Source: CADEEN01 sp963816315
Lineage (GTDB): Bacteria; Pseudomonadota; Gammaproteobacteria; Burkholderiales; Burkholderiaceae_C
NCBI GenBank assembly: GCA_963816315.1
Contig: CAWFJZ010000044.1
Span: 1 to 64,000 of the forward strand
Reading direction: 5' to 3'
Length of the DNA: 64,000 nucleotides
Positions 27,692 to 34,782 of this stretch are shown here, piece after piece. Numbering within the stretch: the stretch's first letter is position 1; each line of letters starts with the position of its first letter. A model generated the notes under the pieces. That model had not been told where the DNA came from and did not search any database. It worked only from the letters and a program-made list of their open reading frames with translations. Both the position numbers and the translations under genes were made by a program.

Positions 27692-28618
27692 TCAGAAGTA
27701 CCAGGCCACAACAGCCGTGACGCGGCCCTTGGTCAGCACTGGCAATGCCGCCACCAACGTCCAGCCGGTCGCGCCCACGGGCCCCGGCTCGTCGCCCGCG
27801 CGCTCGGTGACCATCGGCACCGCGGTGGCGAATGCTCGGCCGACGACACCCTGGCCGGGCGCGACCGCGGCATCGGTCGATGCCTGCAGCAGCCCCTGCG
27901 TTTCGCAGAAGCCTTCGCTCAGGTACAGCGCGCCGTCGCGGCCGGCCGGCGACCACACTTCGAGCCGCCGCACCAGCGGCGTCGCCAGCGCCGACAGGAA
28001 CGCGAGCACGTAGTTGTCGTCGCCCAGATTGGCGACGGGAAAAGCGAAGCCGCGGTTGATGCCGACCTTGATCGCGCTGTCGGCGCGCAGGAAGCGGCCG
28101 CTCTTGCCGAGGTCGGGCAGGAACACGGGCGCGCCGGCTTCCCACGCCATGCCCGGCAGGCCGACGCCCTTGTGAAAGCTGGTGCGGCGCGACATGAACT
28201 CGAAGGCGTCGGCGGTGGTGCCGTAGTAGCCGTCGTCGAGCGTCATCTCGCGCGACTCGGCCGGGTCGTTGCGCCACAACTCGATCGCGCCGGCATGTTC
28301 GTCGTCGTCGCCGCAGAACATCACGAACACGGCCTTGAGCACATCGCCGGCGAAGATCGGCAACGCGATGCCGCAGGTGAGGCCTTCCGCGCGTGCCTGC
28401 TCGGTGCGGCGGAACACCGACGGGTCGAGTTCGTTGAGCACGATCGGCCGGCCTTCGTCCCAGCAGCGGCCGGGCAGGCCCTCGCCGCGGCCGAAGCACA
28501 TCGAACGGCTGGCCATGCCGAAGTGTGCGGCGCTGCCGTACAGGCCGCCGCCGAACTCGAGCAGCGACGCGTCAGCGTCCGGCACCCAGACCTCGACGAC
28601 GCGGATGAAGGTTTTCAT
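27692..28618 (-). CDS. Tandem GAF-domain protein inside the nitrate operon
   Basis: A 308-aa soluble protein with two GAF-like halves. The first includes FGRGEGLPGRCWDEGRPIVL, a typical GAF segment, and PIFAGDVLKAVFVMFCGDD. The second includes HKGVGLPGMAWEAGAPVFL and GINRGFAFPVANLGDDNYVL, followed by a third partial module (LVAALPVLTKGRVTAVVAWYF). No kinase, HTH, GGDEF or other output domain is present. The start overlaps the nrtD stop (ATGA), so it is tightly built into the operon. It may sense a small molecule (nitrate, nitrite, NO, or redox state), but nothing in the sequence fixes the ligand. Confidence 0.82.
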   Translation of the reverse strand: MKTFIRVVEVWVPDADASLLEFGGGLYGSAAHFGMASRSMCFGRGEGLPGRCWDEGRPIVLNELDPSVFRRTEQARAEGLTCGIALPIFAGDVLKAVFVMFCGDDDEHAGAIELWRNDPAESREMTLDDGYYGTTADAFEFMSRRTSFHKGVGLPGMAWEAGAPVFLPDLGKSGRFLRADSAIKVGINRGFAFPVANLGDDNYVLAFLSALATPLVRRLEVWSPAGRDGALYLSEGFCETQGLLQASTDAAVAPGQGVVGRAFATAVPMVTERAGDEPGPVGATGWTLVAALPVLTKGRVTAVVAWYF

Positions 28619-29430
28619 GCAGCGCGCTCCACATGCTGGTGCCGCGTGTAGAGGAACTCGATCACCTCCTTGCGGAACTGCACGTAGTGCCGGTCCTCGA
28701 CCAACTCGACGCGGTTGCGCGGGCGCGGCAGATCGACGCGCAGCACCTCGCCGATGGTGGCGGCCGGGCCGTTGGTCATCATGACGATGCGGTCCGACAG
28801 CAGCACCGCCTCGTCCACGTCGTGCGTCACCATCATCACCGTTGCGCCGGTGGTGACCACGATCTTCATCAGCTCGTCCTGCAGACGCGCGCGCGTCAGC
28901 GCGTCGAGCGCGCCGAAAGGCTCGTCCATCAGCAGCATCTTCGGCTCCATCGCCAGCGCGCGCGCGATGCCCACGCGCTGCTTCATGCCGCCGGAAATTT
29001 CGTGCGGGCGCTTGGCCACGGCGTGGCTCATGCCGACGAGTTCGAGTGCGGCCATCGATCGCTGGCGCAACTGATCCTTCGACTCGGTGGCGCCGAAGAC
29101 GCGCTCGACCGCGAGGTGCACGTTGTCGAGGCAGCTCAGCCACGGCAGCAGCGAGTGGTTCTGAAAGACGACGCCGCGGTCCGGGCCCGGGCCTTTGAGT
29201 TCACGGTCATCGAGCAGCAGGTGGCCGGCGGTGGGCGTGGTCAACCCGGCGACCAGGTTCAGCAAGGTGCTCTTGCCGCAGCCCGAGTGGCCGATCAAGG
29301 CGACGAACTCGCCGCGCTTGATGTCGAGGTTGATGTCGCGCAGCGCGACGAACGGCCCGCGCTTGGTGGTGAAGGTCATGCCCACGTCGCTGATCTGCAG
29401 CATGGGCTTGTTGGTGTTCTTGAGGTTCAT
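28615..29430 (-). CDS. nrtD: Nitrate ABC transporter ATP-binding protein
   Basis: A 271-aa ATPase of the NrtD/SsuB/TauB group. Walker A is GHSGCGKSTL, the Q-loop VVFQNHSLLPWLSCLDNV, the signature ISGGMKQRVGIARAL, Walker B MLLMDEPFGALDA, and the H-loop VMMVTHDVDEAVLLSDR. No fused binding-protein domain (as in cyanobacterial NrtC) is present. It drives nitrate uptake with NrtA and NrtB, and lies 12 bases downstream of nrtB. Confidence 0.93.
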   Translation of the reverse strand: MNLKNTNKPMLQISDVGMTFTTKRGPFVALRDINLDIKRGEFVALIGHSGCGKSTLLNLVAGLTTPTAGHLLLDDRELKGPGPDRGVVFQNHSLLPWLSCLDNVHLAVERVFGATESKDQLRQRSMAALELVGMSHAVAKRPHEISGGMKQRVGIARALAMEPKMLLMDEPFGALDALTRARLQDELMKIVVTTGATVMMVTHDVDEAVLLSDRIVMMTNGPAATIGEVLRVDLPRPRNRVELVEDRHYVQFRKEVIEFLYTRHQHVERAA

Positions 29431-29442
29431 CGTCTGCTGTCC

Positions 29443-30363
29443 TCAGGCGTACTCAAAGCGCTTTGCCACCGAGGTCAACAGCCATTCGAGCAGCAGCCCG
29501 ACGAAGCCGATGACGAAGATGGCGATGATGATGTGAGCGACGTTCAGGTTGTTCCACTCGTCCCAGACCCAGAAGCCGATGCCGACGCCGCCGGTCAGCA
29601 TCTCGGCCGCGACGATCACCAGCCACGCCGTGCCGACCGACAGGCGCACGCCGGTCAGCAGGTAGGGCATCACCGCCGGCAGCAGGATGCGCGTGGCGAT
29701 CTTCCATTCCGACAGCGCCAGCACGCGCGCCACGTTCAGGTAGTCCTGCGGCACGCGCTGCACGCCGACGGCGGTGTTGATCAGCATCGGCCAGATCGAG
29801 CAGATGAAGATGGTCCAGATCGCGGCGGGGTTCGCCGACTTGAAGACCAGCAGCCCGATCGGCAGCCAGGCCAGCGGCGACACCGGCTTCAACAGACTGA
29901 TCAGCGGCGAGGCCATGCGGTTGAAGAAGGCGAAGCGGCCGATGATGAAACCGAGCGGGATGCCGACGAGCGCGGCCAGCCCGAAGCCGAGCGCCACGCG
30001 TTCGAGCGAGAACAGCACGTTCCAGCCGATGCCCTGGTCGTTGGGCCCCTTGCGGTAGAACGGGTCGGCGAACAGCTTGACTGCGGCGTCGAAGGTGGCC
30101 CAAGGCGTCGGGAATGTCGTGCTCTTGGCGGTGAGCAGCGCCCAGACGCCGATCAGCAGCGCGAAGCCGATGACCGGCGGCAGCACGCGCAGCCAGAGCT
30201 CGCGCCAGTCGAACGGCGTCTTTTTCGCAGCCTCCCGTTCGCCCTGAGCTTGTCGAAGGGCTTCGACAGGCTCAGCCCGAACGGGGATGGTGGCGGCACG
30301 CTTTTTCTCCTCTGCCAACTGCTGCGACGCTTCCAGCGGCGAATGAAAGACGGCACTGACCAT
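29443..30363 (-). CDS. nrtB: Nitrate ABC transporter permease
   Basis: A 306-aa inner-membrane permease with about six helices and the ATPase-contacting loop NVARVLALSEWKIATRILLPA. The start at 30363 has AAGGAG seven bases upstream. The N-terminal cytoplasmic tail contains RAEPVEALRQAQGER, the translation of a 50-base inverted repeat (30235-30284) that has been accepted in frame without breaking the gene. It lies between nrtA and nrtD, which supply the periplasmic receptor and ATPase. Confidence 0.92.
   Translation of the reverse strand: MVSAVFHSPLEASQQLAEEKKRAATIPVRAEPVEALRQAQGEREAAKKTPFDWRELWLRVLPPVIGFALLIGVWALLTAKSTTFPTPWATFDAAVKLFADPFYRKGPNDQGIGWNVLFSLERVALGFGLAALVGIPLGFIIGRFAFFNRMASPLISLLKPVSPLAWLPIGLLVFKSANPAAIWTIFICSIWPMLINTAVGVQRVPQDYLNVARVLALSEWKIATRILLPAVMPYLLTGVRLSVGTAWLVIVAAEMLTGGVGIGFWVWDEWNNLNVAHIIIAIFVIGFVGLLLEWLLTSVAKRFEYA
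30235..30284. repeat. REP-like inverted repeat inserted in nrtB coding sequence
   Basis: The arms ccgttcgccctgagcttgtc and gacaggctcagcccgaacgg are near-complementary around gaagggcttc. This unit (translating as PVEALRQAQ or ALSLSKGFD) is a dispersed repeat known from many proteobacteria. It occupies codons 27-43 or so of nrtB and preserves the reading frame. Confidence 0.8.
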
Positions 30364-30374
30364 CGTCGTACTCC

Positions 30375-31634
30375 TTACGCCGCGCTCGCGCGCACCTTGA
30401 ACGAGTCGGCGTACTTCGCCGGCTCCTTGCCGTCCCAGACCACGCCGTCGATCATCTTGCTGCTGCGCAGGTCGCTCGCCGGCACGCTGACCTTCATCGC
30501 GCTCGCGGCTTGCTTGTAGAGCGCCGTCTGGTTGATCGACTTGGCGATGCCGAGGTAGTCCGGGTGGTCCTTCAACAGCCCCCAGCGCTTGTGTTGCGTC
30601 AGGAACCACATGCCGTCGGACAGGTACGGGTAGGTGACCGCGCCGTCGTTGAAGAACTTCATGTGATGCGGGTCGTCCCAGGTCTTGCCCATGCCGTCCT
30701 GGTAGCGGCCGAGGATGCGCTGGTTGATTGCATCGACGCTGGTGTTGACGTACGACTTGTCGGCGATGGTGTCGGCCATCTTGTTCTTGTTCGACAGGTT
30801 GGCGTCGATCCAGCGGCCGGCTTCGAGAATCGCCATCACCACCGCGCGCGAGGTGTTGGGGTACTTCTTGACGAACTCGCCGGTGGTGCCGAGCGCTTTT
30901 TCCGGATGGTCGCGCCAGATGTCCTGCGTCGTTGCTGCGGTGACGCCGATGCCGTCGATGATGGCGCGGTGGTTCCACGGCTCGCCGACGCAGTAGCCGT
31001 CCATGTTGCCGACGCGCATGTTGGCCACCATCTGCGGCGGTGGCACGGTGATGACCTTGGCGTCCTTCATCGGGTTGATGCCGGCCGACGCGAGCCAGTA
31101 GTAGAGCCACATCGCATGCGTGCCGGTGGGGAAGGTCTGGGCGAAGGTGTACTCGCGCTTCTCGGCGGCCATCACCTTGGCCAGCGACGCGCCATCGACG
31201 GCGCCTTTGTCGGCGAGCTTCTTCGACAGCGTGATCGCCTGGCCGTTGTGGTTCAGGTTCATCAGCACCGCCATGTCCTTCTTCGGCCCGCCGACGCCCA
31301 TGTGCACGCCATAGACCAGGCCCCACAGCACATGCGCCATGTCGAGCTCGCCGTTGACGAGCTTGTCGCGCACGCCGGCCCACGAGGTTTCTTTCGTCGG
31401 CACGATCTTGACGCCGTACTTCTTGTCGAAGCCGAGCACGCTGGCCATGACGACGCTGGCGCAATCGGTGAGCGGGATGAAGCCGATGCGCACCTCTTCC
31501 TTCTCCGGCTTGTCGCTGCCTTGCGCATAGGCCACGGCGCGCAGCGCCGGATCGATCACCAGGCCCGCGCCCGCCACGGCGGCGGCGCGAACCACGTTGC
31601 GGCGGCTCATGTTCGTATCCTTCGTTTGATCCAT
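30375..31634 (-). CDS. nrtA: Nitrate ABC transporter substrate-binding protein (Tat-exported)
   Basis: A 419-aa NrtA/CmpA-type receptor. A Tat signal (MSRRNVVRAAAVAGAGLVID) precedes the mature start near AYAQ. Family segments include IGFIPLTDCASVVMA, TFPTGTHAMWLYYWLASAGI, MRVGNMDGYCVGEPWNHRAI and TVPPPQMVANM. ATG 31634 (GGGAG nine bases upstream) is used. ATG 31610, which starts exactly at MSRRN and has AAGGA seven bases upstream, is an equally good start. The long leader ahead of it carries an antiterminator and a terminator. It captures nitrate in the periplasm for NrtB/NrtD. Confidence 0.92.
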   Translation of the reverse strand: MDQTKDTNMSRRNVVRAAAVAGAGLVIDPALRAVAYAQGSDKPEKEEVRIGFIPLTDCASVVMASVLGFDKKYGVKIVPTKETSWAGVRDKLVNGELDMAHVLWGLVYGVHMGVGGPKKDMAVLMNLNHNGQAITLSKKLADKGAVDGASLAKVMAAEKREYTFAQTFPTGTHAMWLYYWLASAGINPMKDAKVITVPPPQMVANMRVGNMDGYCVGEPWNHRAIIDGIGVTAATTQDIWRDHPEKALGTTGEFVKKYPNTSRAVVMAILEAGRWIDANLSNKNKMADTIADKSYVNTSVDAINQRILGRYQDGMGKTWDDPHHMKFFNDGAVTYPYLSDGMWFLTQHKRWGLLKDHPDYLGIAKSINQTALYKQAASAMKVSVPASDLRSSKMIDGVVWDGKEPAKYADSFKVRASAA

Positions 31635-31657
31635 GACTGCATGCTCCCGACGAGAAG

Positions 31658-31693
31658 AAAAAAGGCCCACCGGGCTGTGAAGCTCGGTGGGCC
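31658..31693 (-). terminator. Intrinsic terminator in the nrtA leader
   Basis: On the minus strand ggcccaccg (31693-31685) pairs perfectly with cggtgggcc (31672-31664) across a 12-base loop, followed by six T (31663-31658). It ends 24 bases before the nrtA ATG at 31634. Placed ahead of the operon, it should stop transcription unless antiterminated. Confidence 0.88.
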
Positions 31694-31750
31694 ACATTGC
31701 CCCTGACTCAACCCTGAACAAACTTCTGCAGCTTCGTTGCCGCAGCAGTT
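31689..31750 (-). promoter_or_regulatory. Two-hairpin ANTAR antiterminator (NasT target) in nrtA leader
   Basis: Hairpin P1 (31750-31721) has a 12-pair stem with one G-U and one G-A mismatch, and the six-base loop AACGAA. Hairpin P2 (31702-31689) has stem GGGC/GCCC and loop AATGTG. Both loops have A at position 1 and G at position 4, the known recognition feature of ANTAR proteins. The P2 3' arm is part of the terminator 5' arm, so the two structures exclude each other. NasT, an ANTAR protein, is encoded directly upstream. Confidence 0.8.
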
Positions 31751-31762
31751 GTCTTTACGTTC

Positions 31763-31777
31763 GCAAGTGCTGTGCCA
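31763..31777 (-). promoter_or_regulatory. nrtA: Sigma54 (-24/-12) promoter of the nitrate assimilation operon
   Basis: TGGCAC and TTGC are separated by five bases on the minus strand, the canonical RpoN arrangement. The start of transcription is predicted at about 31751, exactly where the first antiterminator hairpin begins. It implies nitrogen control through an enhancer-binding protein such as NtrC. Confidence 0.78.
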
Positions 31778-31814
31778 GGCAAATCGACCGGCTTGCAACG
31801 CATTTCGAACCCGC

Positions 31815-31836
31815 TTTGGTGCCGTGCCGCACCAAA
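31815..31836. promoter_or_regulatory. Perfect 8-6-8 dyad upstream of the nrtA sigma54 promoter
   Basis: tttggtgc and gcaccaaa flank cgtgcc, centred about 75 bases upstream of the predicted nrtA start. The half-sites resemble NtrC half-sites but point the opposite way from the canonical dyad. It is either an activator site or an RNA hairpin at the end of the nasT transcript. Confidence 0.45.
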
Positions 31837-31854
31837 ACGGTTAGCCCACGCGTG

Positions 31855-32463
31855 CTAACCCAGAAGTGATTCGATGTCGAGCACGCGCTCGGCTGCATCG
31901 CGCAGGCGGATGCTTTTCTTCATCGCCAGGTCTTGCAGGAAGCGGTGCGCGGCCGGCTCGTCGAGTTGCTTCTTGGTCATCAGCAAGCGTTTGGCGCGGT
32001 CGATCAGCTTGCGGTCGGCGAGTTCGGTCTTCGTGCTGGCGAGTTCTGCACGCAGCGCTTCTTCGGCGGCAAAGCGCTCCACGGCCACGTCGATCACCGA
32101 CTGCACACGCTCGCGGCTCGCGCCGCGCACGACGTAGGCCGAGACGCCGGCGCCGAGCGCCTCGCGCATCGTCGGCCGGTCTTCGCTGTCGGTGAACAGT
32201 GCGATCGGCCGCCGCGCATGCTGTGTGGCCACGGCGATGTGTTCGAGCACGTCGCGCACGCCGGAATCGCTGCGCACGACGACCACGTCGGGCTTCAACT
32301 GCGCCACCGCTTCGGGCAGCGTGGCGTCGCCGGCGCGCACGCCGAGCACCAGCGAGCCGGCGTCGGCCAGCGCCTGCGCGATCGCGTGCGCCTCCTGCGA
32401 GCGCTGCGCATCAGGCTCGGTGACGATGAGGACGGAAAGGCGCTTCTTCGCTGCGGCCGGCAT
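31855..32463 (-). CDS. nasT: NasT, ANTAR-domain antitermination regulator
   Basis: A 202-aa RNA-binding regulator. The N-terminal ~125 residues are a receiver-like fold (LSVLIVTEPDAQRS...ALGAGVSAYVVRG). Where phospho-acceptor Asp is normally found after the VVVV strand it reads VVVVRSDSG, so it is probably not phosphorylated. A helix leads to the C-terminal ANTAR domain (RKLIDRAKRLLMTKKQLDEP...LRDAAERVL). NasT binds paired hexaloop hairpins and prevents termination in nitrate operons; its target lies immediately downstream. The usual inhibitory nitrate sensor NasS is not encoded next to it. No clear ribosome-binding site precedes the ATG. Confidence 0.92.
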   Translation of the reverse strand: MPAAAKKRLSVLIVTEPDAQRSQEAHAIAQALADAGSLVLGVRAGDATLPEAVAQLKPDVVVVRSDSGVRDVLEHIAVATQHARRPIALFTDSEDRPTMREALGAGVSAYVVRGASRERVQSVIDVAVERFAAEEALRAELASTKTELADRKLIDRAKRLLMTKKQLDEPAAHRFLQDLAMKKSIRLRDAAERVLDIESLLG

Positions 32464-32475
32464 GGCCGGCTGATT

Positions 32476-32491
32476 TGCAAGAGGCAGGCCA
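32476..32491 (-). promoter_or_regulatory. nasT: Candidate sigma54 promoter for nasT
   Basis: Minus strand TGGCCT-N5-TTGCA keeps the invariant GG and GC with ten bases between. The predicted start of transcription (~32466) is about three bases before the nasT ATG, which would make a nearly leaderless message, so either promoter or start codon may be misplaced. Confidence 0.4.
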
Positions 32492-32499
32492 GCGGCTTG

Positions 32500-32664
32500 C
32501 TAAACCAGGCGCCCCCAGCCGCGCACCCGGGTACCCACGACCGCGATGCGCCAGTGCGCGAAGAACGGCGCCGACACCGCGAGCCAGATTGCGCTGGCCA
32601 GGCGCGCATACAGGCGCGGTGGGTCGCGCATCGGCGCGGGGACGTTGACACCGAGGTGGCTCAT
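32500..32664 (-). CDS. Small hypothetical protein (54 aa)
   Basis: An open frame from ATG 32664 to TAG, encoding a 54-residue basic protein with one hydrophobic stretch (LASAIWLAVSAPFFAHW) and an arginine-rich tail. There is no good ribosome-binding site. It fills the gap between nasT and the 136-aa gene on the same strand. I do not recognise it. It may be a small membrane protein or chance. Confidence 0.35.
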   Translation of the reverse strand: MSHLGVNVPAPMRDPPRLYARLASAIWLAVSAPFFAHWRIAVVGTRVRGWGRLV

Positions 32665-32714
32665 CGAGTTTTCACTCTACACCGATGGATCCCCACTGTG
32701 CCAACGGGCCCAGG

Positions 32715-33125
32715 CTACCTGGCACGCATGCGGTTGTTCTTGGGATGGTGCTCCAGCTCGCACAGGCCCAGCGCCTCCATCAGCGGCGGCACATAGACGC
32801 CGAAGCGGCCGCGCAGGCCTTTCTTCAACCCATACCACCCGCCCACCGGGTTCGAAGCTGCGCGGCCCCAGGCTTCGACGGTGCCGTCCTTCGCCGGCTT
32901 CTGCTCGTCGGCGCCGCCAAGCTCCACCCAGTCGCCGCCCTTCCTCAGCATGGCGTGCAGATCGTCGATGCAGCGTGCGTCGTAGTGCAGCACGGTGCTG
33001 CCGACGGTGCAGACGAGGATCTTCTTGCCGTCTTTCTCGTCCACATGCATCGTGTATTCGGATGTGCCGGGCGGCGTCTTCAGCGGCCAGGGGTTGTCCT
33101 TGGTGCGGGCGAGGGTGGTGGCCAT
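32715..33125 (-). CDS. Hypothetical protein (136 aa)
   Basis: I do not recognise this protein. It is a soluble-looking 136-aa product with DGKKILVCTVGSTVLHYDARCIDDLHAML in the middle (two adjoining segments) and a conserved-looking NPVGGWYGLKKGLRGRFGVY segment near the C-terminus. AAGGAG lies seven bases before the ATG, so translation is likely. It stands alone: 109 bases separate it from the next gene upstream on the same strand. Nothing ties it to nitrate metabolism. Confidence 0.7.
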   Translation of the reverse strand: MATTLARTKDNPWPLKTPPGTSEYTMHVDEKDGKKILVCTVGSTVLHYDARCIDDLHAMLRKGGDWVELGGADEQKPAKDGTVEAWGRAASNPVGGWYGLKKGLRGRFGVYVPPLMEALGLCELEHHPKNNRMRAR

Positions 33126-33234
33126 TGGCGTTCTCCTTCGAAGAGTGATGAGCGGCCGCCACGTTGCCGCCGTGCGAGATGAGCCTCAAGTTTTTTCGTC
33201 GCGGGCCGGTGCGTAAGAAACTCTCTGCCGAGCT

Positions 33235-33861
33235 TCACGCAATACCGAGCTGTTCCTTGACGATCGCCAACACCGAAGCGCCGGCCGCCTTGGCCGCGCC
33301 CTCGGCGAACTTCGTTGCCACCGCCTTGAACATCTTCGCGCGCTCGTTCTTGGTCTTACCGGCCTTGGCGCGTTCATAACCCTCTTTGAAGGCCGCGAGT
33401 TCGGCCTTGTCGAACACGCTGTCGAGCACGAGAAAAAGGCCGTCGGCCGAGACGCGCACGATCTCAGCGGAGAACGGGTGGTCGAAGATCTGTTGATGCA
33501 CCTTCAACTGCCCCTGCAGCCAGTTCTTGGCCAAGGTGTCTTCGACGATCAGGCAGAGCTTGTCACCCTGCAGTTCGAGCGTGGCGTTGGCCAGCGCGAC
33601 CAGCAGCTTGCCCATCGCCTGGTCTTCGGGCCGGCCGCCGAACTTGAGCGCCGCTTCGTAGCGCAACTTCTTGATCTTGGCCACGGGCGTCTTCAGCAAC
33701 TCGCTCGCCTGTTGGTTGGACAAGCGCGCCAGCGGCCCCGAGCCGCGCAGGCCGTGCTTGTCGAGCAGGAACATCACCAGCGCGTCGATGTCGGTCTTCG
33801 GCATCGAGCCCAGGCCGAGCTTCAAGTAGCTTTCGAGGAATTCGGAGCTGAAGGCGCTCAT
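33235..33861 (-). CDS. Hypothetical protein (208 aa), last gene of the immA cassette
   Basis: Unrecognised 208-aa soluble protein, mostly alpha-helical by eye. Residues ~45-75 (LARLSNQQASELLKTPVAKI) could form a helix-turn-helix-like unit, followed by a mixed region (LCLIVEDTLAKNWLQGQL) and a lysine-rich helix (EGYERAKAGKTKNERAKMF). ATG 33861 is preferred over a longer upstream frame. It starts seven bases after the stop of the Cys-rich small gene, so it looks like the last member of a five-gene run that begins with immA. Confidence 0.75.
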   Translation of the reverse strand: MSAFSSEFLESYLKLGLGSMPKTDIDALVMFLLDKHGLRGSGPLARLSNQQASELLKTPVAKIKKLRYEAALKFGGRPEDQAMGKLLVALANATLELQGDKLCLIVEDTLAKNWLQGQLKVHQQIFDHPFSAEIVRVSADGLFLVLDSVFDKAELAAFKEGYERAKAGKTKNERAKMFKAVATKFAEGAAKAAGASVLAIVKEQLGIA

Positions 33862-33868
33862 GGGCCGT

Positions 33869-34078
33869 TCATGTCCATTCGTTGCCGGCCAACGCGGCCG
33901 GCGGCAGTTGATCGATCGCTTCCTGCGGCGCATCGACCTGCCAGATATCGACGCAGCAACCGCAGCCGAGATTGTCGGAGCAATGGGCGAGCTTGGATTG
34001 CCAACGCGCGAACCAGGCTTCCATCGCCGCCACCTCTTCGGGCCGATCGACTGCGACGATGAGGGTGGCGCGCGTCAT
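33869..34078 (-). CDS. Small cysteine-rich protein (69 aa)
   Basis: An unrecognised 69-aa protein. A cluster of four cysteines in HCSDNLGCGCCVDIWQVD suggests metal or disulfide chemistry, and it begins with a beta-strand-like TRATLIVAV. Gaps of seven bases on either side place it in the same transcript as the 208-aa protein and the small membrane protein. No signal peptide is present, so it should be cytoplasmic, where a zinc site is more likely than disulfides. Confidence 0.65.
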   Translation of the reverse strand: MTRATLIVAVDRPEEVAAMEAWFARWQSKLAHCSDNLGCGCCVDIWQVDAPQEAIDQLPPAALAGNEWT

Positions 34079-34085
34079 GCGGCAG

Positions 34086-34412
34086 TCAATCGTCGGTGCG
34101 TCGGGCCTTCGGGCGCCCGGGGCGCGGCAGCGTGCGCCGTGGCGCGTCGATTTCGCTCAGGTCGTGGAACACGGCGGACAGCAGCGTGCCGGCCTGCGAC
34201 AGCAATGTCAGCAGGCCGCAGACGAAGAGGAGCGAGCTGCTCTGGTCGGGCCGCATGTGCGAGTCCCACCAGTAAGCAAAGCCGCCGGCCAGCGTGAAGA
34301 CCGTGCCGAGCAGGCCGAAGACGATCAACTGCACCACCCGTGCCGCCGTACCGCGCCACAGGAACACGCAGGCCCAGGCGCTGATCATGACCAGCAGCGC
34401 GGCGATCTTCAT
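34086..34412 (-). CDS. Small membrane protein (108 aa)
   Basis: An unrecognised 108-aa protein with three hydrophobic segments (IAALLVMISAWACVFLW, VVQLIVFGLLGTVFTLAG and SSLLFVCGLLTLLSQAG) and a basic, proline-rich cytoplasmic tail ending RPKARRTDD. The ATG at 34412 overlaps the stop of the DUF4406 gene by four bases (ATGA), so the two are translationally coupled. The longer frame upstream is only the DUF4406 gene read out of frame. Confidence 0.72.
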   Translation of the reverse strand: MKIAALLVMISAWACVFLWRGTAARVVQLIVFGLLGTVFTLAGGFAYWWDSHMRPDQSSSLLFVCGLLTLLSQAGTLLSAVFHDLSEIDAPRRTLPRPGRPKARRTDD

Positions 34413-34762
34413 GCGCGCGGCACCTCGTCGAGCGACAAGTACACCGGCTTGCCCTGGCTGCGTGTGATGGCCACCATTTCGTCCGCGCCGACCGACGCGC
34501 CGCCGATGCGCAGGCAGGCATCGCACTTGGCGACCAGGCGGCGCGAGACCGGGTGGAAGATTTCGTTGAACGCGGCGTCGCCGATCTGCTTAGAGCCGGC
34601 GTGCTCGATCAACGGCAACGCGAACCACTCGCCCATCACCGGCAGATGGCCGGCGCGGAAGAGGGCGAGCGACGTTGACGTCATCGCTTCGACGTTCTTC
34701 GCGATCAGCAAAGGTTCGTCGTTGGTGTCAGAGCGGTAGGGGCCGGCGACGAGGATCATCAT
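34409..34762 (-). CDS. DUF4406 protein (nucleoside deoxyribosyltransferase-like fold)
   Basis: A 117-aa protein. ILVAGPYRSDTND at the N-terminus and GGASVGADEMVAITRSQGKPVY near the C-terminus (read as two parts) match the nucleotide-binding strands and the S-x-GAD-E motif of the nucleoside 2-deoxyribosyltransferase superfamily, in the DUF4406 subgroup. These are often carried by phages and mobile regions. The activity on nucleotides or nucleotide signals is inferred from the fold. It is coupled to the membrane protein gene and lies 20 bases after immA. Confidence 0.8.
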   Translation of the reverse strand: MMILVAGPYRSDTNDEPLLIAKNVEAMTSTSLALFRAGHLPVMGEWFALPLIEHAGSKQIGDAAFNEIFHPVSRRLVAKCDACLRIGGASVGADEMVAITRSQGKPVYLSLDEVPRA

Positions 34763-34782
34763 CGATCTTTGCCGAAGTTCGG

